A program made the position numbers and the translations under genes. A DNA stretch of 64,000 nucleotides from Penium margaritaceum (taxonomy: Eukaryota; Streptophyta; Zygnematophyceae; Desmidiales; Peniaceae), in assembly GCA_023375785.1 (NCBI GenBank), contig SZWC01000517.1:342792-406791 (forward strand). Reading direction: 5' to 3'. The notes below the pieces were generated by a model that searched no databases, was not told the origin of the DNA, and saw nothing but the letters and a program-made list of their open reading frames with translations. Positions 1 to 11,327 of the stretch are shown in pieces. The stretch's first letter is position 1. Each line of letters starts with the position of its first letter.

Positions 1-3000
1 TTTGTGTAAGTGCGTGTAAGTGTTTGTTAGTGTGTGAAAGTGTGTGTAAGTGTGTGTAAATGTGTTTACGTATGTGTAAGTGTGTGTAAGTTTGTGTAAA
101 TGGGTGTAGGTGTACGTAAGTGCGTGTAAGTGCATGCAAGTGCGTGTAAGTGATGTAAGTGCTTGTAAGTCCATGTAAGTGCGTGTAAGGGCATGTAAGT
201 ATGTGTAAGTGTGTGTAAGTGCATGTAAGTGTGTGGAACTGTGTGTCAGTGCGTGTTTGTACGTGTAAGTGCTTGTGAGTTTGTGTAAGTGCGGGTAACT
301 GCGTGCAAGTGCGTGTAAGTATGTGTAAGTGTGTGCAAGTTCGTGTAAGTTTGTATAAGTACGTGTAAGTGCGTGTAAGTGCGGATAAGTGCATGTAAGT
401 ACGTGTATGCACGTGTAAGTTCATGTAAGTGCGTATAGGTGTGTGTAAGTTTGTGTAATTGTGTGTAAGTGAGTGTAAGTGCATGTAAGAAAGAAAAAGT
501 GTGTGTTAGTACGTGTAAGTGTGTGTAAGTGTGTCTAAGTTCGTGTAAGTATGTGTAAGTGCATATAAGTGTGTGTAAGTGCGTGTAAGTACGTGTAAGT
601 GCATTTAAATACGTGTAAGTACAGGTAAGTGTGTGTAAGTGCGTAGAAGTGCGTGAAAGTGTGTGTAAGTATGTCTAAGTGCGTGTACGTGCATGTCAGT
701 ACGTGTAGGTGCGTGTAAGTGCGTGTAAGTGCGTGTAAGTCCATGTAAGTGTGTGTAAGTGCTATTAGTGTTTATAAGTACCTGTAAGTGCGTGTTAGTG
801 TGTGTAAGTGCGTGTAAGTACGTGTAAACACGCATAAGTACGTGTAAGTTGGTGTAAGTGTGTGTTAGTGGGTGTAAGTGCATGTAAGTGAGTGTAAGTG
901 TGTGTAAGTGCGTGTTGGTACGTGTAAGTGCGTGTAAGTGCGTGTAAATGCATTTAAGTGCATGTAAGTATGTGAACGTTTGTGTAAGTGCGTGTAAGTG
1001 TGTGTAAGTGTGTGTAAGTGCTTGTAAGTGCATGTAAGTGCGTGTAAGTGTGTGTAAGTGCGTGTAAGTGTGTGTAAGTACGTGTAAGTGCGTATAAGTA
1101 TGTGTAAGTACGTGTCAGTGCGTGTCAGTGTGTGTAAGTTCTTGTAAGTTTGTGTAAGTGCGAGTAAGTGTGTGTAAGTGTGTGTAAGTACGTGTAAGTG
1201 TGTGTAAGTGCATGGAAAATGGTTTAAGTTTGTGTAAGTACGTGTAAGTGCGTGTAAGTGCGTGTAAGTACACGTACGTGCATGTACGCATGTGTAAGTG
1301 AGTGTAAGTGTGTGTAAGTGCGTGTAAGTACGTGTAAGTGCGTGTAAGTACGTGTAAGTGGGTGTAAGTGCATGTAACTATGTATAGGTACGTGTAGGTA
1401 CGTGTGAATACGTGTAAGTACGTGTAAGTGGGTGTAAGTGCATGTAACTATGTATAGGTACGTGTAGGTACGTGTGAATACGTGTAAGTACGTGTAAGTG
1501 GGTGTAAGTGCATGTAACTATGTATAGGTACGTGTAGGTACGTGTGAATACGTGTAAGTACGTGTAAGTGGGTGTAAGTGCATGTAACTATGTATAGGTA
1601 CGTGTAGGTACGTGTGAATACGTGTAAGTACGTGTAAGTGCGTGTAAGTGCGTGTAAGTACACGTACGTGCATGTACGCATGTGTAAGTGAGTGTAAGTG
1701 CGTGTCACTACGTGTAAGTTTGTGTAAGTGCGTGTAAGTGTATATAAGTGTGTTGAAGTGCATGTAAGGGCATGTAAGTGCGTGTAAGTGCATGTAAGTT
1801 TGTGTAAGTGTGTGTAAGTACGTGTAAGTGTGTGTAAGTGCATGGAAAATGGTTTAAGTTTGTGTAAGTACGTGTAAGTGCGTGTAAGTGCGTGTAAGTA
1901 CACGTACGTGCATGTACGCATGTGTAAGTGAGTGTAAGTGTGTGTAAGTACGTGTAAGTGCGTGTAAGTGCGTGTAAGTACACGTACGTGCATGTACGCA
2001 TGTGTAAGTGAGTGTAAGTGCGTGTCACTACGTGTAAGTTTGTGTAAGTGCGTGTAAGTGTATATAAGTGTATTGAAGTGCATGTAAGGGCATGTAAGTG
2101 CGTGTAAGTGCACGTAAGTTTGTGTAAGTGCATGTAAGTTCATGTAAGTGCATGTTAGTACGTGTAAGTGGGTGTAAGTGCATGTAAGTATGTATAGGTA
2201 CGTGTAGGTACGTGTGAATACGTGTAAGTACGTGTAAGTGCGTGTAAGTGCATGTAAGTGTGTTCAAGTGTCTGTAAGTGAGTGTTAGTGCATGTCAGTT
2301 TGTGTAAGTGCGTATAAATGCATGTAAGTGTGTGTAAGTTTGTATGAGTGCGTGTAAGTATGTGTAAGTGCATGTTAGTGCGTATAAGTACGTGTAAGTG
2401 CGTGTAAGTTGGTGTAAGTACATGTAAGTGCCTGTTTTTTTATGTAAGTACGTGTAAGTGTGTGTATGTACGTGTAAGTGTGTGTACACTTGTGTATGTG
2501 CGTGTAAGTACGTGTAAGTGTGTGTAAGTGCGTGTAAGTTTGTGTAAGTATGTGTAAGTGCGTGTGATTGCGTGTAAGTTCATGTTAGTGCATGTACGTG
2601 TGTGTAAGTATGTGGAAGTGTGTGTAAGTGCGTGTAAGTTTGTGTACCTACGTGTAAGTGCGTATAAATGTAAGTGTGTGTAAGTGTGTGTAAGTGCCTA
2701 CAAGTGTGTGTAAGTGCATGTAAGTATGTGTAAGTGCGTGTAGGTGCTTGTAAGTGCGTGTAAGTGCGTGTAAGTACAAAAAGTGCGTGTAAGTGCGTGT
2801 AAGTGTTTGCAAGTTCATGTAAGTGTGTGTTAGTGTGTGTAAGTGTGTGCTAGTGCGTGTAAGTGTGTGTAAGTGCATGTAAGTGCATGTAAGTGCATGT
2901 TAGTAGGTGATTACAAGTGTGTGTAAGTATGTGTACGTGTGTATAAGTGCTTGTAACTGCATGTAAGTGTGTATAAGTACGTGTAAGTGTGTGCAAGTGT

Positions 3001-6000
3001 GTGTAAGTGCGTATTAGTGCGTATAAGTACGTGTAAGTTCTTGTAAGTACGTGTATGTATGTGTAAGTGTGTGTTAGTGCATGTAAGTGCGTGTAAGTGT
3101 GTGTAAGCATGTGTAAGTGTATGTAAGTGCCTGTTTTCTTTGCAAGTGCGTGTAAGTGCATGAAAGTGCGTGTAAGTTTGTGTGTGTGCATGTAAGTGGG
3201 TGTAAGTACGTGTAAGTGTGTGTAAGTTCGTGTAAGTACGTGTAAGTATGTGTAAGTGCGTGTAAGTTCGTGTAAGTGCATGTACGTGTGTATAAGTGCT
3301 TGTAAATGCGTGTAAGTGCATGTAAGTTTGTGTACGTGCGTGGAAGTCCGTGTAAGTGTGTGTTAGTGCGTGTAAATGTATGTAAGTACGTGGAAGTATG
3401 TGTAAGTATGTGTAAGTGTGTGTAAATGCTTGTAAGTATGTGTATGTGCGTGCAAGTGCGTGTAAGTGCAAGAAGTGCGTGTAAGTATGTGTAAGTGCGT
3501 GTAAGTATGTGTAAGTGCGTGTCAGTTCGTTTGAGTGCGTGTAAGTGCGTATAAGTGGGTGTAAGTGTGTGTAAGTGCATGTAAGTTGTGTAAGAGGGTG
3601 TAAGTGCGTGTAAGTGCGCGTCAGTGTCTGTCAGTACGTGTAAGTACATGTAAGTGCGTGTAAGTTAGTATAAATGCGTGTAAGTACATGTAAGTACATT
3701 TAAGTGCGTGTAAGTGAGTATACGTTTGTGTAAGTTTGTGTTAGTGTGTATAAGTAAGTGTAAGTTAGCGTAAGTGCGTGTACATTCGTGTAAGTGCATA
3801 TAAGTGCATGTAAGTGCGTGTAAATGCGTGTAAGTGTCTGTAAGTGTATGTAAGTTATTGTAAGGGTGTGTAAGTGCGTATAAGTGTGTGTATGTGTTTG
3901 TAAGTTTGTGTAAGTGCGTGTAAGTGCATGTAAACATGTGCAAGTGCGTGTACGTTTGTGTAAGTGTGTGTAAGTGCGTGTAAGCTGGAATAAAATTGTG
4001 CAAGTGCGTGTAAGTGTGTGTAAGTGCGTGTAAACTTGTCTCAGTACTTGTAAGTATGTGTAAGTGTGTGGAAGTCCGGATAAGTGCGTGTAAGTGCGTG
4101 TAAGTGTGTGTAAGTGCGTGTTACTTCGTGTATGTGTGTTTCAGTATGTGTAAGTTTGTGTAAGTTTGTGTAAGTGTGTGTAAGTGCGTGTAAGTGTGTG
4201 TAAGTACGTGTAAGTACGTGTAAGTATGTGTAAGTGCGTATAGGTATGTGTAAGTGCTTGTAAGTATGTGTAAGTACGTGTAAGTATGTGTTAGTGCGTG
4301 TAAGTATGTGTAAGTATGTGTAAGTGCTTGTAAGTGTGTGTAAGCACGTGTAAGTATCTGTAAGTGCGTGTAGGTGCGTGTAAGTTTGTGGAAGTGCATG
4401 TAAGTGCATGTAAGTACGTGTAAGTGCGTGTAAGTTTGTATAAGTGCGTGTAAGTACGTGTGAGTACATGTAAAAACGTGTAAGTGTGTGTAAGTGTGTG
4501 TTAGTGCGTGTAAGTGCGTGTAAGTTTGTGTAAGTGTGTATAAGTGCGTGTTCATGCGTGTAAGATCATGTAAGTGCATGTAAGTGGGTGCAATTTAATG
4601 CAAGTGTGTGTAAGTACGTGTAAGTGCGTGTAGATTCATGTAAGAGCGTGTAAGTGCATGGAAGTGCGTGTATGTGAGTGTAAGTGCGTGTAAGTGTGTA
4701 TAAGTGTGTGTAAGTGTGTGTAAGTGTGTGTACGTGGGTGTCAGTGCGTGTAAGTACGTGTAAGTGCGTGTAAGAGCGTGTAAGTTCATGGAAGTTTGTG
4801 TAAGTGCGTGTAAGTGTGTATAAGTGCGTGTAAGTGTGTGTAAGTGTGTGTAAGTACGTGTAAGTGCTTGTAAGTACGTGTTTATGGGTGTAAGTGTGTG
4901 TATGTACATGTGAGTTCATGTAAGTGCGTGTAAGTGCTTGTAAGTGCGTGTAAATACATGTAAGTGCGTATAAGTGTTTATAAGTTCATATAAGTGCGTG
5001 TAAGTGTGTGTAAGTGTGTGTAAGTTCGTGTAAGTATGTGTAAGTGTATGTAAGTGCGTGGAAGTTTGTGTAAGTGCGTGTAAGTATGTGTTTGTGCTTG
5101 TAAGTTTGTGTAAATGCGTATAAGTGTATGTAAGTGTGTGTAAGTATGTTTAAGTATGTGTATGTGTGTGTAAGTGTGTGTAGATGCATATAAGTGCGTA
5201 TAACTGTTTGTAAGTACGTATACGTGCGTGTATGTGCATGTAAGTTTGTGTAAGTGCGTGTAAGTGCATGTAAATACGTGTAAGTACGTATAAGTACGTG
5301 CAAGTTTGTGTAAGTATGAGTAAGTATGTGTATGTGTGTGTAAGTGTGTGTAAATGCATAAAAGTGTGTATAACTGTGTGTAAGTACGTATAAGTGCGTG
5401 TATGTGCGTGTAAGTGTGTGTAAGTGCTTGTAAGTTCGTGTAAGTGCGTGTAAGTGCATGTAAGTACGTGTAAGTGCGTGTAAGTACGTGTAAGTGTGTG
5501 TAAGTTCGTGTAAGTGTGTGTAAGTTTGTGTAAGTGTGTGTAAGTGCTTGTAAGTACGTGTATGCACGTATAAGTGTGTGTAAGTTTATGCAAGTGCGAG
5601 TAAGTGCATGTAATTTTGTGTAAGTGTGTGTAAGTACGTGTAAGTGTGTGTTAGTTTGTGTTAGTACATGTACATGCGTATAAGTGTTTGTAAGTGTGTG
5701 TAAGTGCATACGACTACGTGTACGTGCGTGTAAGTACGTGTAAATGCGTGTAAGAGTGTGTAAGTGTGTGTAGGTACGTGTAAGTGTGTGTAAATGTGTG
5801 TAAGTATGTGTAAGTGTGTGTAAATGTGTGTAAGTTTATGCAAGTGCGTGAAAGTGCAAGAAGTGCGTGTAAGTGCGTGTAAGTGCCTGTAAGTGGCTGA
5901 AAGTACGTGTAAGTACGTGTCAGTTGGTTTAAGTGCGTGTAAGTGTGTATAAGTGTGTGTATTTCCGTGTAAGCATCTGTAAGTGTGTGTAAGTGTGTGG

Positions 6001-9000
6001 AAGTGCGTGTAAGTTCGTGTAAGTGCGTGTAAGTGTGTGTAAGTATATGGAAGTGCGTGGAAGTACATGTAAGTGTGTGTAAGTGCGTGTAAGTGTGTGT
6101 AAGTGCATGTAAGTGCGTGTAAGTGTGTGGAAGAGCGTAAAAGTGCGTGTAAGTTCATAGAAGTGTGTGCTAGTGCATGCAAGTGCGTGTATGTTTGTGC
6201 AAGTGCATGTAGGTGTGTGTAAATGCGTGTAAGTGCGCGTAAGTGCGTGTAAGTGCATGTAAAGGAGTATAAGTTTGTGTAAGTGCAAATAAGTGCATGT
6301 TAGTGTGTGTAAGTGTATGTAAGTACGTGTATGTACTTGTACGTGCCTGTAAGTGCGTGTAAGTGCATGTAAGTGCGCAATTGTGTGTGTAAGTGCGTGT
6401 AAGTTTGTGTTAGTGTGTGTAAGCAAGTCCAAGTACGTGTACGTTTGTATAAGTGCACGTAAGTGCGTGTAAGTGTGTGTTAATACGTGAAAGTGCGTGT
6501 AGGTACGTGTAAGTGCGTATAAGTGTATGCATGTGCGTGTAGGTTTGTGTAAGTGTGTGCAAGTGTGTGTAAGTGCATGTAAATACATGCAAGCGCGTGT
6601 AAGTTTGTGTAACTGCTTATAAGTCTGTGTAAGTGCGAGCTAATTTGTGTAAGTGCGTGTAAGTGTGTGTAAGTGCGTGTAAGTTCGTCTAAGTGCGTGT
6701 AAGTGCGTGTAAGTGCGTGGACGTTTGTGTAAGTGCGTGTAAGTACGTGTAAGTGTGTGTAAGCACGTGTAAGTTCGTGTACATGCGTGTAAGTGCGTGT
6801 AAATTCGTGTACGTTTGTGTAAGTGTATGTAAGTGTGTGTGAGTGCGAAAAAGTATGTGTAAGTACGTGTAAGTGCGTGTAAGTGCGTGTAAGTGCCTGT
6901 GAGTGTAAGTTCGTGTAAGTGTGTGTAAGTGCGTGTAAGTACGTATAAGTGCGTGTAAATTCGTGTAAGTGCAGCTAAGTGTGTGAATTTTTGTGTAAGT
7001 TTGTGTAAGTGTGTGTCAGTGCGTGTAAGTATGTGTAAGTGTGCGCAAGTACGTGTAAGTGTGTGTAAGTGCGTGTAAGTGCGTATAAGTGCGTGTAAAT
7101 GCGTGTAAGTGCGTGTAAGTTCGTGTAAGTACGTGTAAGTATGTGTAAGTGTGTGTTAATGCGTGTACGTGAGTGTCACTGCGTGTAAGTGCATGTAAGT
7201 GGGTGTATGTTTGTGTAAGTGCGTGTAAGTGTTTGTAATTGTGTGTAAGTGTGTGTAAGTACAGGTTAGTGCGTGTAAGTGTGTGTAAGTGTGTGTAAGT
7301 ACGTATGAGTATGTGTAAGCATGTGTAAGTGCGTGTAAGTATGTGTAAGTACGTGTAAGTACATACAAGTACGTGTAAGTACGTTTAAGTGCGTGTAAGT
7401 GTGTGTAAGTGCGTGTAAGTGCGTGTAAGTGCGTGTAGGTACGTGTAAGTTTGTGTAAGTGCGTGTAAGTGCATATAAGTGCGTGTAAGTGCATGTTATT
7501 GCGTATACGTTTATGTAAGTACGTGTAAGGGCATGTATGTGCGTGTAAGTGCGTGTAAGTTCGTGTAAGTGCGTGTAAGTGCATATAAGTGCATGTAAAA
7601 GTGTATACGTGTGTGTAAGTAGGTGGAAGTGTGTGTATGTGAGTGTTAGTGCGTGTAAGTGTGTGTAAGTGTGCCTAATTGTGTGTAAGAGTGTGTAAGT
7701 ACGTAGAAGTGCATGTTAGTGAGTGTAAGTTGGTGTCGGTGTGTGCATGTATGTAAAAGTGCGTGTAAGTGCGTGTAAGTGCGTGTAAGTGCTTGTAAGT
7801 GCATTACGTGCGTATAAGTACGTGTATGTATGTGTAAGCTTATGTAAGTGTAAGTATGTTTAAGTACGTGTAAATACGTGTAAGTGCGTGTAACTGCGTA
7901 TAAGTTCATATAAGTTCTTGTAAGTACGTGTAAGTGTGTGTAAGTACATGTAAGTACATGTAAGTGCGTGTAACTGCTTATAAGTTCGTATAAGTGCGTG
8001 TAAGTGTGTGTAAGTGCGTGTAAGTTTGTGTAAGTACGTGTAAGACCATGTAAGTGCGTGGAAGTTTGTGTAATTGCGTGTAAGTGCGTGTATGTGCGTG
8101 CAAGTCCGTGTATGTTTGTGTAAGTGGGTGTAAGTGCGTGTAAGTGCGTGTAAGTACATGTAAGTGCGTGTAAGTGCACGTCAGTATGTGTAAGAGCGTG
8201 TAGGTGCGTGTGTGTTTGTAGACGTGTGTAAGTACGTGTTTGTGCTTGTAAATACGTGTAAGTACGTGTAAGTGTGTGTAAGTGCTAGAAGTACGTGTAA
8301 GTGCGTGTAAGTACGTGTAAGTGCGTGTAAGTGCATGCAAGTGCGAGTAAGTGTGAGAAGTGCATGTAAGTAAGTGTAAGTGCGTGCAAGTGGTTGTAAG
8401 TATGTGTAAGTGTGTGTAAGTGCGTGTAAGCTCATTTAAGTACGTGTAAGTGTGTGTAAGTACATGGAAGTTTGTGTAAGTGCGTGTAAGTGCATGTAAG
8501 TGCGTGTAAGTGCAAGTAAGTGCATATAAGTACGTGTAAGTACGTGTAAGTGCGTTTAAGTACGTGTAAGTACGTGTAAGTACGTGTAAGTCTGTGTAAG
8601 TGCGTATAAGTGCATATAAGTGTGTGCAAGTGAGAGTACGTATGTATAAGTATGTGTAAGTGCATGTAAGTGCGCATAAGTGTGTGTAAGTGCGTATAAG
8701 TACGTATAAGTGTGTGTAAGTTTGTGTAAATGTGTGTAAGTGCGTGTAAATGTGTGCAAGTACGTGTAAGTGTGTGAAGGCATGTGTAAGTATGTGTAAG
8801 TGTGTGTGTGTGAGTTTGTTTAAGTGCGTATAATTGCGTGTAAGTGCGTGTAAGTGTGTGCAAGTGCGTGTAAGTTCGAGAAGTGCATGTAAGTACATGT
8901 AAGTGCGTATAAGTGCTTGTAAGTATGTGTAAGTATGTGTAAGTGCATATTAGCTCATTAAAGTGCGTGTAAGTGTGTGTAAGTACGTAGAAGTTTGTGT

Positions 9001-10062
9001 AAGTGCGTGTAAGTGCGTGTAAGTAGGAGTAAGTGCACGTAAGTACGTGTAAGTGTGTGTAAGTGTGAGTAAGTGCGTGTAAGTGCGTGTAAGTTTGTGT
9101 AAGTGCGTTTAAGTACGTGTAAGTGCCTGTAAGTGCGTGCAAGTGAGAGTAAGTATGTATTAGTACGTGTAACTGCGTATAAGTGTGCGTAAGTGTGTGT
9201 AAGTGCGTATAAGTATGTCCAAGTGCGTGTACGTTTGTGTAAATGTGTGGAAGTGCGTGTAAGTGTGTGTAAGTACGTATAATTACGTGTAAGTGTGTGT
9301 AAGTGTGTGTATGTGTGTGTAAGTCTGTTTAAGTCCATGTTAGTGCGTAAAAGTGTGTGTAAGTTTGTGTAAGTGCGTGTAAGTGCTTCTAAGTGCGTGT
9401 AAGTACGTGTAAGTGCGAGTAAGTACGTGTAAGTGCGTGTAAGTATGTGTAAGTGCGTATACGTGTGTGTAAGTACGTGTAAGTATGTGTAAGTGCGTAT
9501 AAGTGCGTGTAAGTTTGTGTACATGTGTTTACGTGGGTGTAAGTGTTTGTAAGTTCGTGTAAATGCGTGTAGGTGTATGTAAGTGCGTATAAGTTTGTGT
9601 AAGTATGTGTAAGTGCATGTAAGTACGTGTAAGTTCATGTAAGTGGGTGTAAGTGCATGTTAATGCGTGTAAGTGGGTGTAAGTGCATGTAAGTGTATGT
9701 AAGTGCGTGAAAGTGTGTGTAAGTTCCTTTAAGTTTGTGTTAGTGCATGTAAGTACGTGTAAGTGCGTATAAGTGTGTGTAAGTGCGTGTAAGTACGTGT
9801 AAATTTGTCTAAGTGTGTGTAAGTGCATCTAAGTGTGTGTATGTGCGTGTAAGTGCGTGCAAGTGTGTATAAGTGCATGTAAGTGCATGTAAGTGTGTGT
9901 AAGTATGTGTAAGTGCGTGTAAGTGTGCGTAAGTAGGTGAAAGTTTGTGTAAGTGTGTGTACGTTCATGGAAGTAAATTATAGTGCGTGCAAGTACGTGT
10001 AAGTTTGTGTTAGTGCGTGTAAGTGTGTGTAAGTGCATATAAGTGCGTGTAAGTGCGTGTAA
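1..10062 (+). repeat. Decamer satellite, left array (GTGTAAGTGC)
   Basis: About 1000 tandem copies of a 10-bp unit read on the + strand as GTGTAAGTGC. The core TGTAAGT is the most constant part; the other positions drift mostly among GC, GT, AC and AT. The array begins before the window and ends abruptly at about 10062, where low-copy sequence with gene exons starts. Because 10 is not a multiple of 3, all three frames of the - strand read the same ten-residue Thr/His/Leu/Tyr-rich period, and the + strand frames are closed by TAA. The long open frames on the - strand are therefore a by-product of the repeat. Rare interruptions include a T-run variant at 2431-2440 and 3130-3142 and short AAGAAG-type units near 3470, 5858, 8287 and 8352. 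No gene is visible inside. Confidence 0.97.
1211..2270 (+). repeat. Local higher-order repeats inside the left decamer array
   Basis: Groups of variant decamers recur as blocks. A seven-decamer (70-bp) block containing CATGTAACTA TGTATAGGTA recurs four times in a row from about 1351 to 1630 and again, with one change, near 2181. A block with CACGTACGTG CATGTACGCA appears at about 1270, 1660, 1900 and 1980. A block starting CATGGAAAAT GGTTTAAGTT appears at 1211 and 1841. A block with CGTGTCACTA appears at 1701 and 2021. This nesting suggests several rounds of local duplication in this kilobase, while the rest of the array shows little such order. Confidence 0.85.
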
Positions 10063-10100
10063 CTTTGGCGGAGAATTTGTGGCAGTCCCATTGGTTGTAG

Positions 10101-10480
10101 ACGCCTCAGCAGGTCATGACATGGGCGGCCACGTTGGCGAAATCGAAATGCCTGTCAATGCGGAAGAGGATGGTGCCCGCGCGCGGAACGCTGTAGCAGA
10201 TGGCCATAGCCTCGTTAAGGGCAGGGATGGAGATGTGGAGGACAAGCTATTGGGCCCTGGAACACAAGATTCTGCGGCAGTGGCAGAGGCTTTTGTAAAA
10301 AGCGCTGAGGATCAGAAGGGTGTGGAGGTGGGGGTAAGTGACGGGAAGAAGGAAGACGACGCGATTGGCTTTCTGGCGGCGTGGAAGATACCTTGAGTGG
10401 CAGCATTTGCCTTCTGTCTATTTTTCACCAAGTTGGTGGCGTACACTGTGCTCGACTGGCTGCCCTTCTCCTCATGCTGA
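10101..10480 (+). pseudogene. Glycerol-3-phosphate permease (SLC37/G3Pp-like), central exon, broken
   Basis: This MFS transporter family exchanges glycerol-3-phosphate or sugar phosphates for phosphate across membranes. The exon encodes a charged, variable loop rich in Glu, Asp and Gly, as expected between helices 6 and 7, followed by GFLAAWKIP. After an in-frame TGA (10394-10396) the same frame continues VAAFAFCLFFTKLVAYTVLDWLPF, the family's helix-7 pattern. The TGA sits where the family has Gly after Pro. The frame then closes at TGA 10478-10480 without a clear donor, and about six residues expected before the next exon are missing. The exon start is uncertain: an acceptor AG at 10099-10100 (TTGGTTGTAG) or at 10084-10085. 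Upstream exons are absent from the window; the decamer satellite begins 40 bp to the left. It is either a pseudogene or a gene with sequence errors; the family call is firm. Confidence 0.8.
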
Positions 10481-10652
10481 TTGTTGCATTTTTTATGACG
10501 ATGGACTGATGTGTGATGCGACTCCCGGTGTAGTATAGCCTCAAGCTAGGAGCCTGGTTGGAAAATGGGGGAGAAGGGGCACACTCTTGCGGAGCGTGTT
10601 AGGAGAACGCATGTCAGTTGTCTAAAACATATTGCTCTTTGAGAGACAGAAC

Positions 10653-10725
10653 CGACTCCACTGGGGGTCGAACCTAGAATCTCTAGTTCCATAGACCAGC
10701 ACCTTTTCCATTGGGCCATGGAGTC
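10653..10725 (-). tRNA. tRNA-Arg(ACG)-derived pseudogene
   Basis: Read on the - strand this 73-nt stretch folds as a tRNA. The acceptor stem GACTCCA pairs with TGGAGTC, the anticodon stem CTGGT pairs with ACTAG around the loop CTATGGA, and the T arm contains GGTTCGACCCCC. The loop puts ATG in the anticodon position, which would be a His anticodon, but the body resembles tRNA-Arg(ACG), whose loop is CTACGGA. The D stem has a mismatch (GCCC against GTGC). Several differences from tRNA-Arg are C-to-T or G-to-A at CpG positions. This fits a methylated, decaying copy or a tRNA-derived SINE head rather than a working tRNA. It lies in the presumed intron of the permease gene, in antisense. No 3' poly-T or SINE body was identified. 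Confidence 0.7.
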
Positions 10726-10800
10726 ACATTCCTTTTGTATGATGTGGCCCATTTCTTTGCCGAACTGACCAGTCTCCTCAAGCTCGTGATTATTCTGTAG

Positions 10801-11327
10801 AGATCAACGGTGTGTATGTGAGCAACACACTGGCTGGCGTGACATCTACTGTCTATGACATCGGAGGCGTCGCTGGCGGTATTCTCTCTGGCCTTTTGTC
10901 CGATCACTTCAAAGTAGTCCATGCCACAATCTCAGCAGAATTCATGGCAGCAGCTCTTCCCTCCCTCGCAGCTTACTACCTCCTTGGCCACATCTATCTG
11001 ACAGTCAACATCCTCCTCCTCCTCCTCGTATGTTTCTGTGTGGTTGGACCCTACGCTCTCATCACATGTGCTGTCTCCGTTGATCTAGGACAGCAACCGT
11101 CCCTACGAGGGAACGCAAAAGCCCTTTCCACGGTCGCCGGAATCATTGATGGCACGGGGTCACTTGGTGCAGCGCTGGGTCCCTTCCTGACGGGCGTCGT
11201 TGCGGACTTTGGAGGAGGGTGGGGTCCAGTATTCGGCATGCTTATTCTTTCAGCAGGGCTGTCAGTCGCATGTCTGACAAACTTGATGAGGGAAGAAGTT
11301 GTTGCTCTAAGGAAGCAATGGACGTAG
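10801..11327 (+). CDS. Glycerol-3-phosphate permease (SLC37/G3Pp-like), terminal exon
   Basis: An acceptor TTATTCTGTAG ends at 10800. The frame then reads INGVYVSNTLAG and STVYDIGGVAGGILSGLLSD, followed by the highly conserved GPYALITCAVSVDLG, GNAKALSTVAGIIDGTGS and LGAALGPFLTG, and stops at TAG 11325-11327. These are the family's helices 8-12, with GPYALIT and the NAKALSTV loop as the diagnostic signatures. The last helices are hydrophobic and uninterrupted (SLAAYYLLGHIYL, LLLLLVCFCVV, FGMLILSAGLSVACL). This exon has no visible lesion, unlike the one before it, so the damage is recent or local. A GTG at 10812 is not a start; the exon is internal to a longer protein of roughly 500 residues. 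The gene converges on HDR, whose stop codon is about 1.5 kb further right. Confidence 0.88.

Noticed and set aside
535-10038. Many - strand open frames of 60-300 codons rich in Thr, His, Leu and Tyr
   Set aside because: They are the decamer read in any frame: the unit has no stop on that strand, the period is ten residues and neighbouring frames overlap with the same protein. There are no splice, start or domain signals.
10653-10725. A functional tRNA-His(ATG)
   Set aside because: tRNA-His uses GTG and has an extra 5' G. The body here is of Arg type, with a D-stem mismatch and CpG-type changes.
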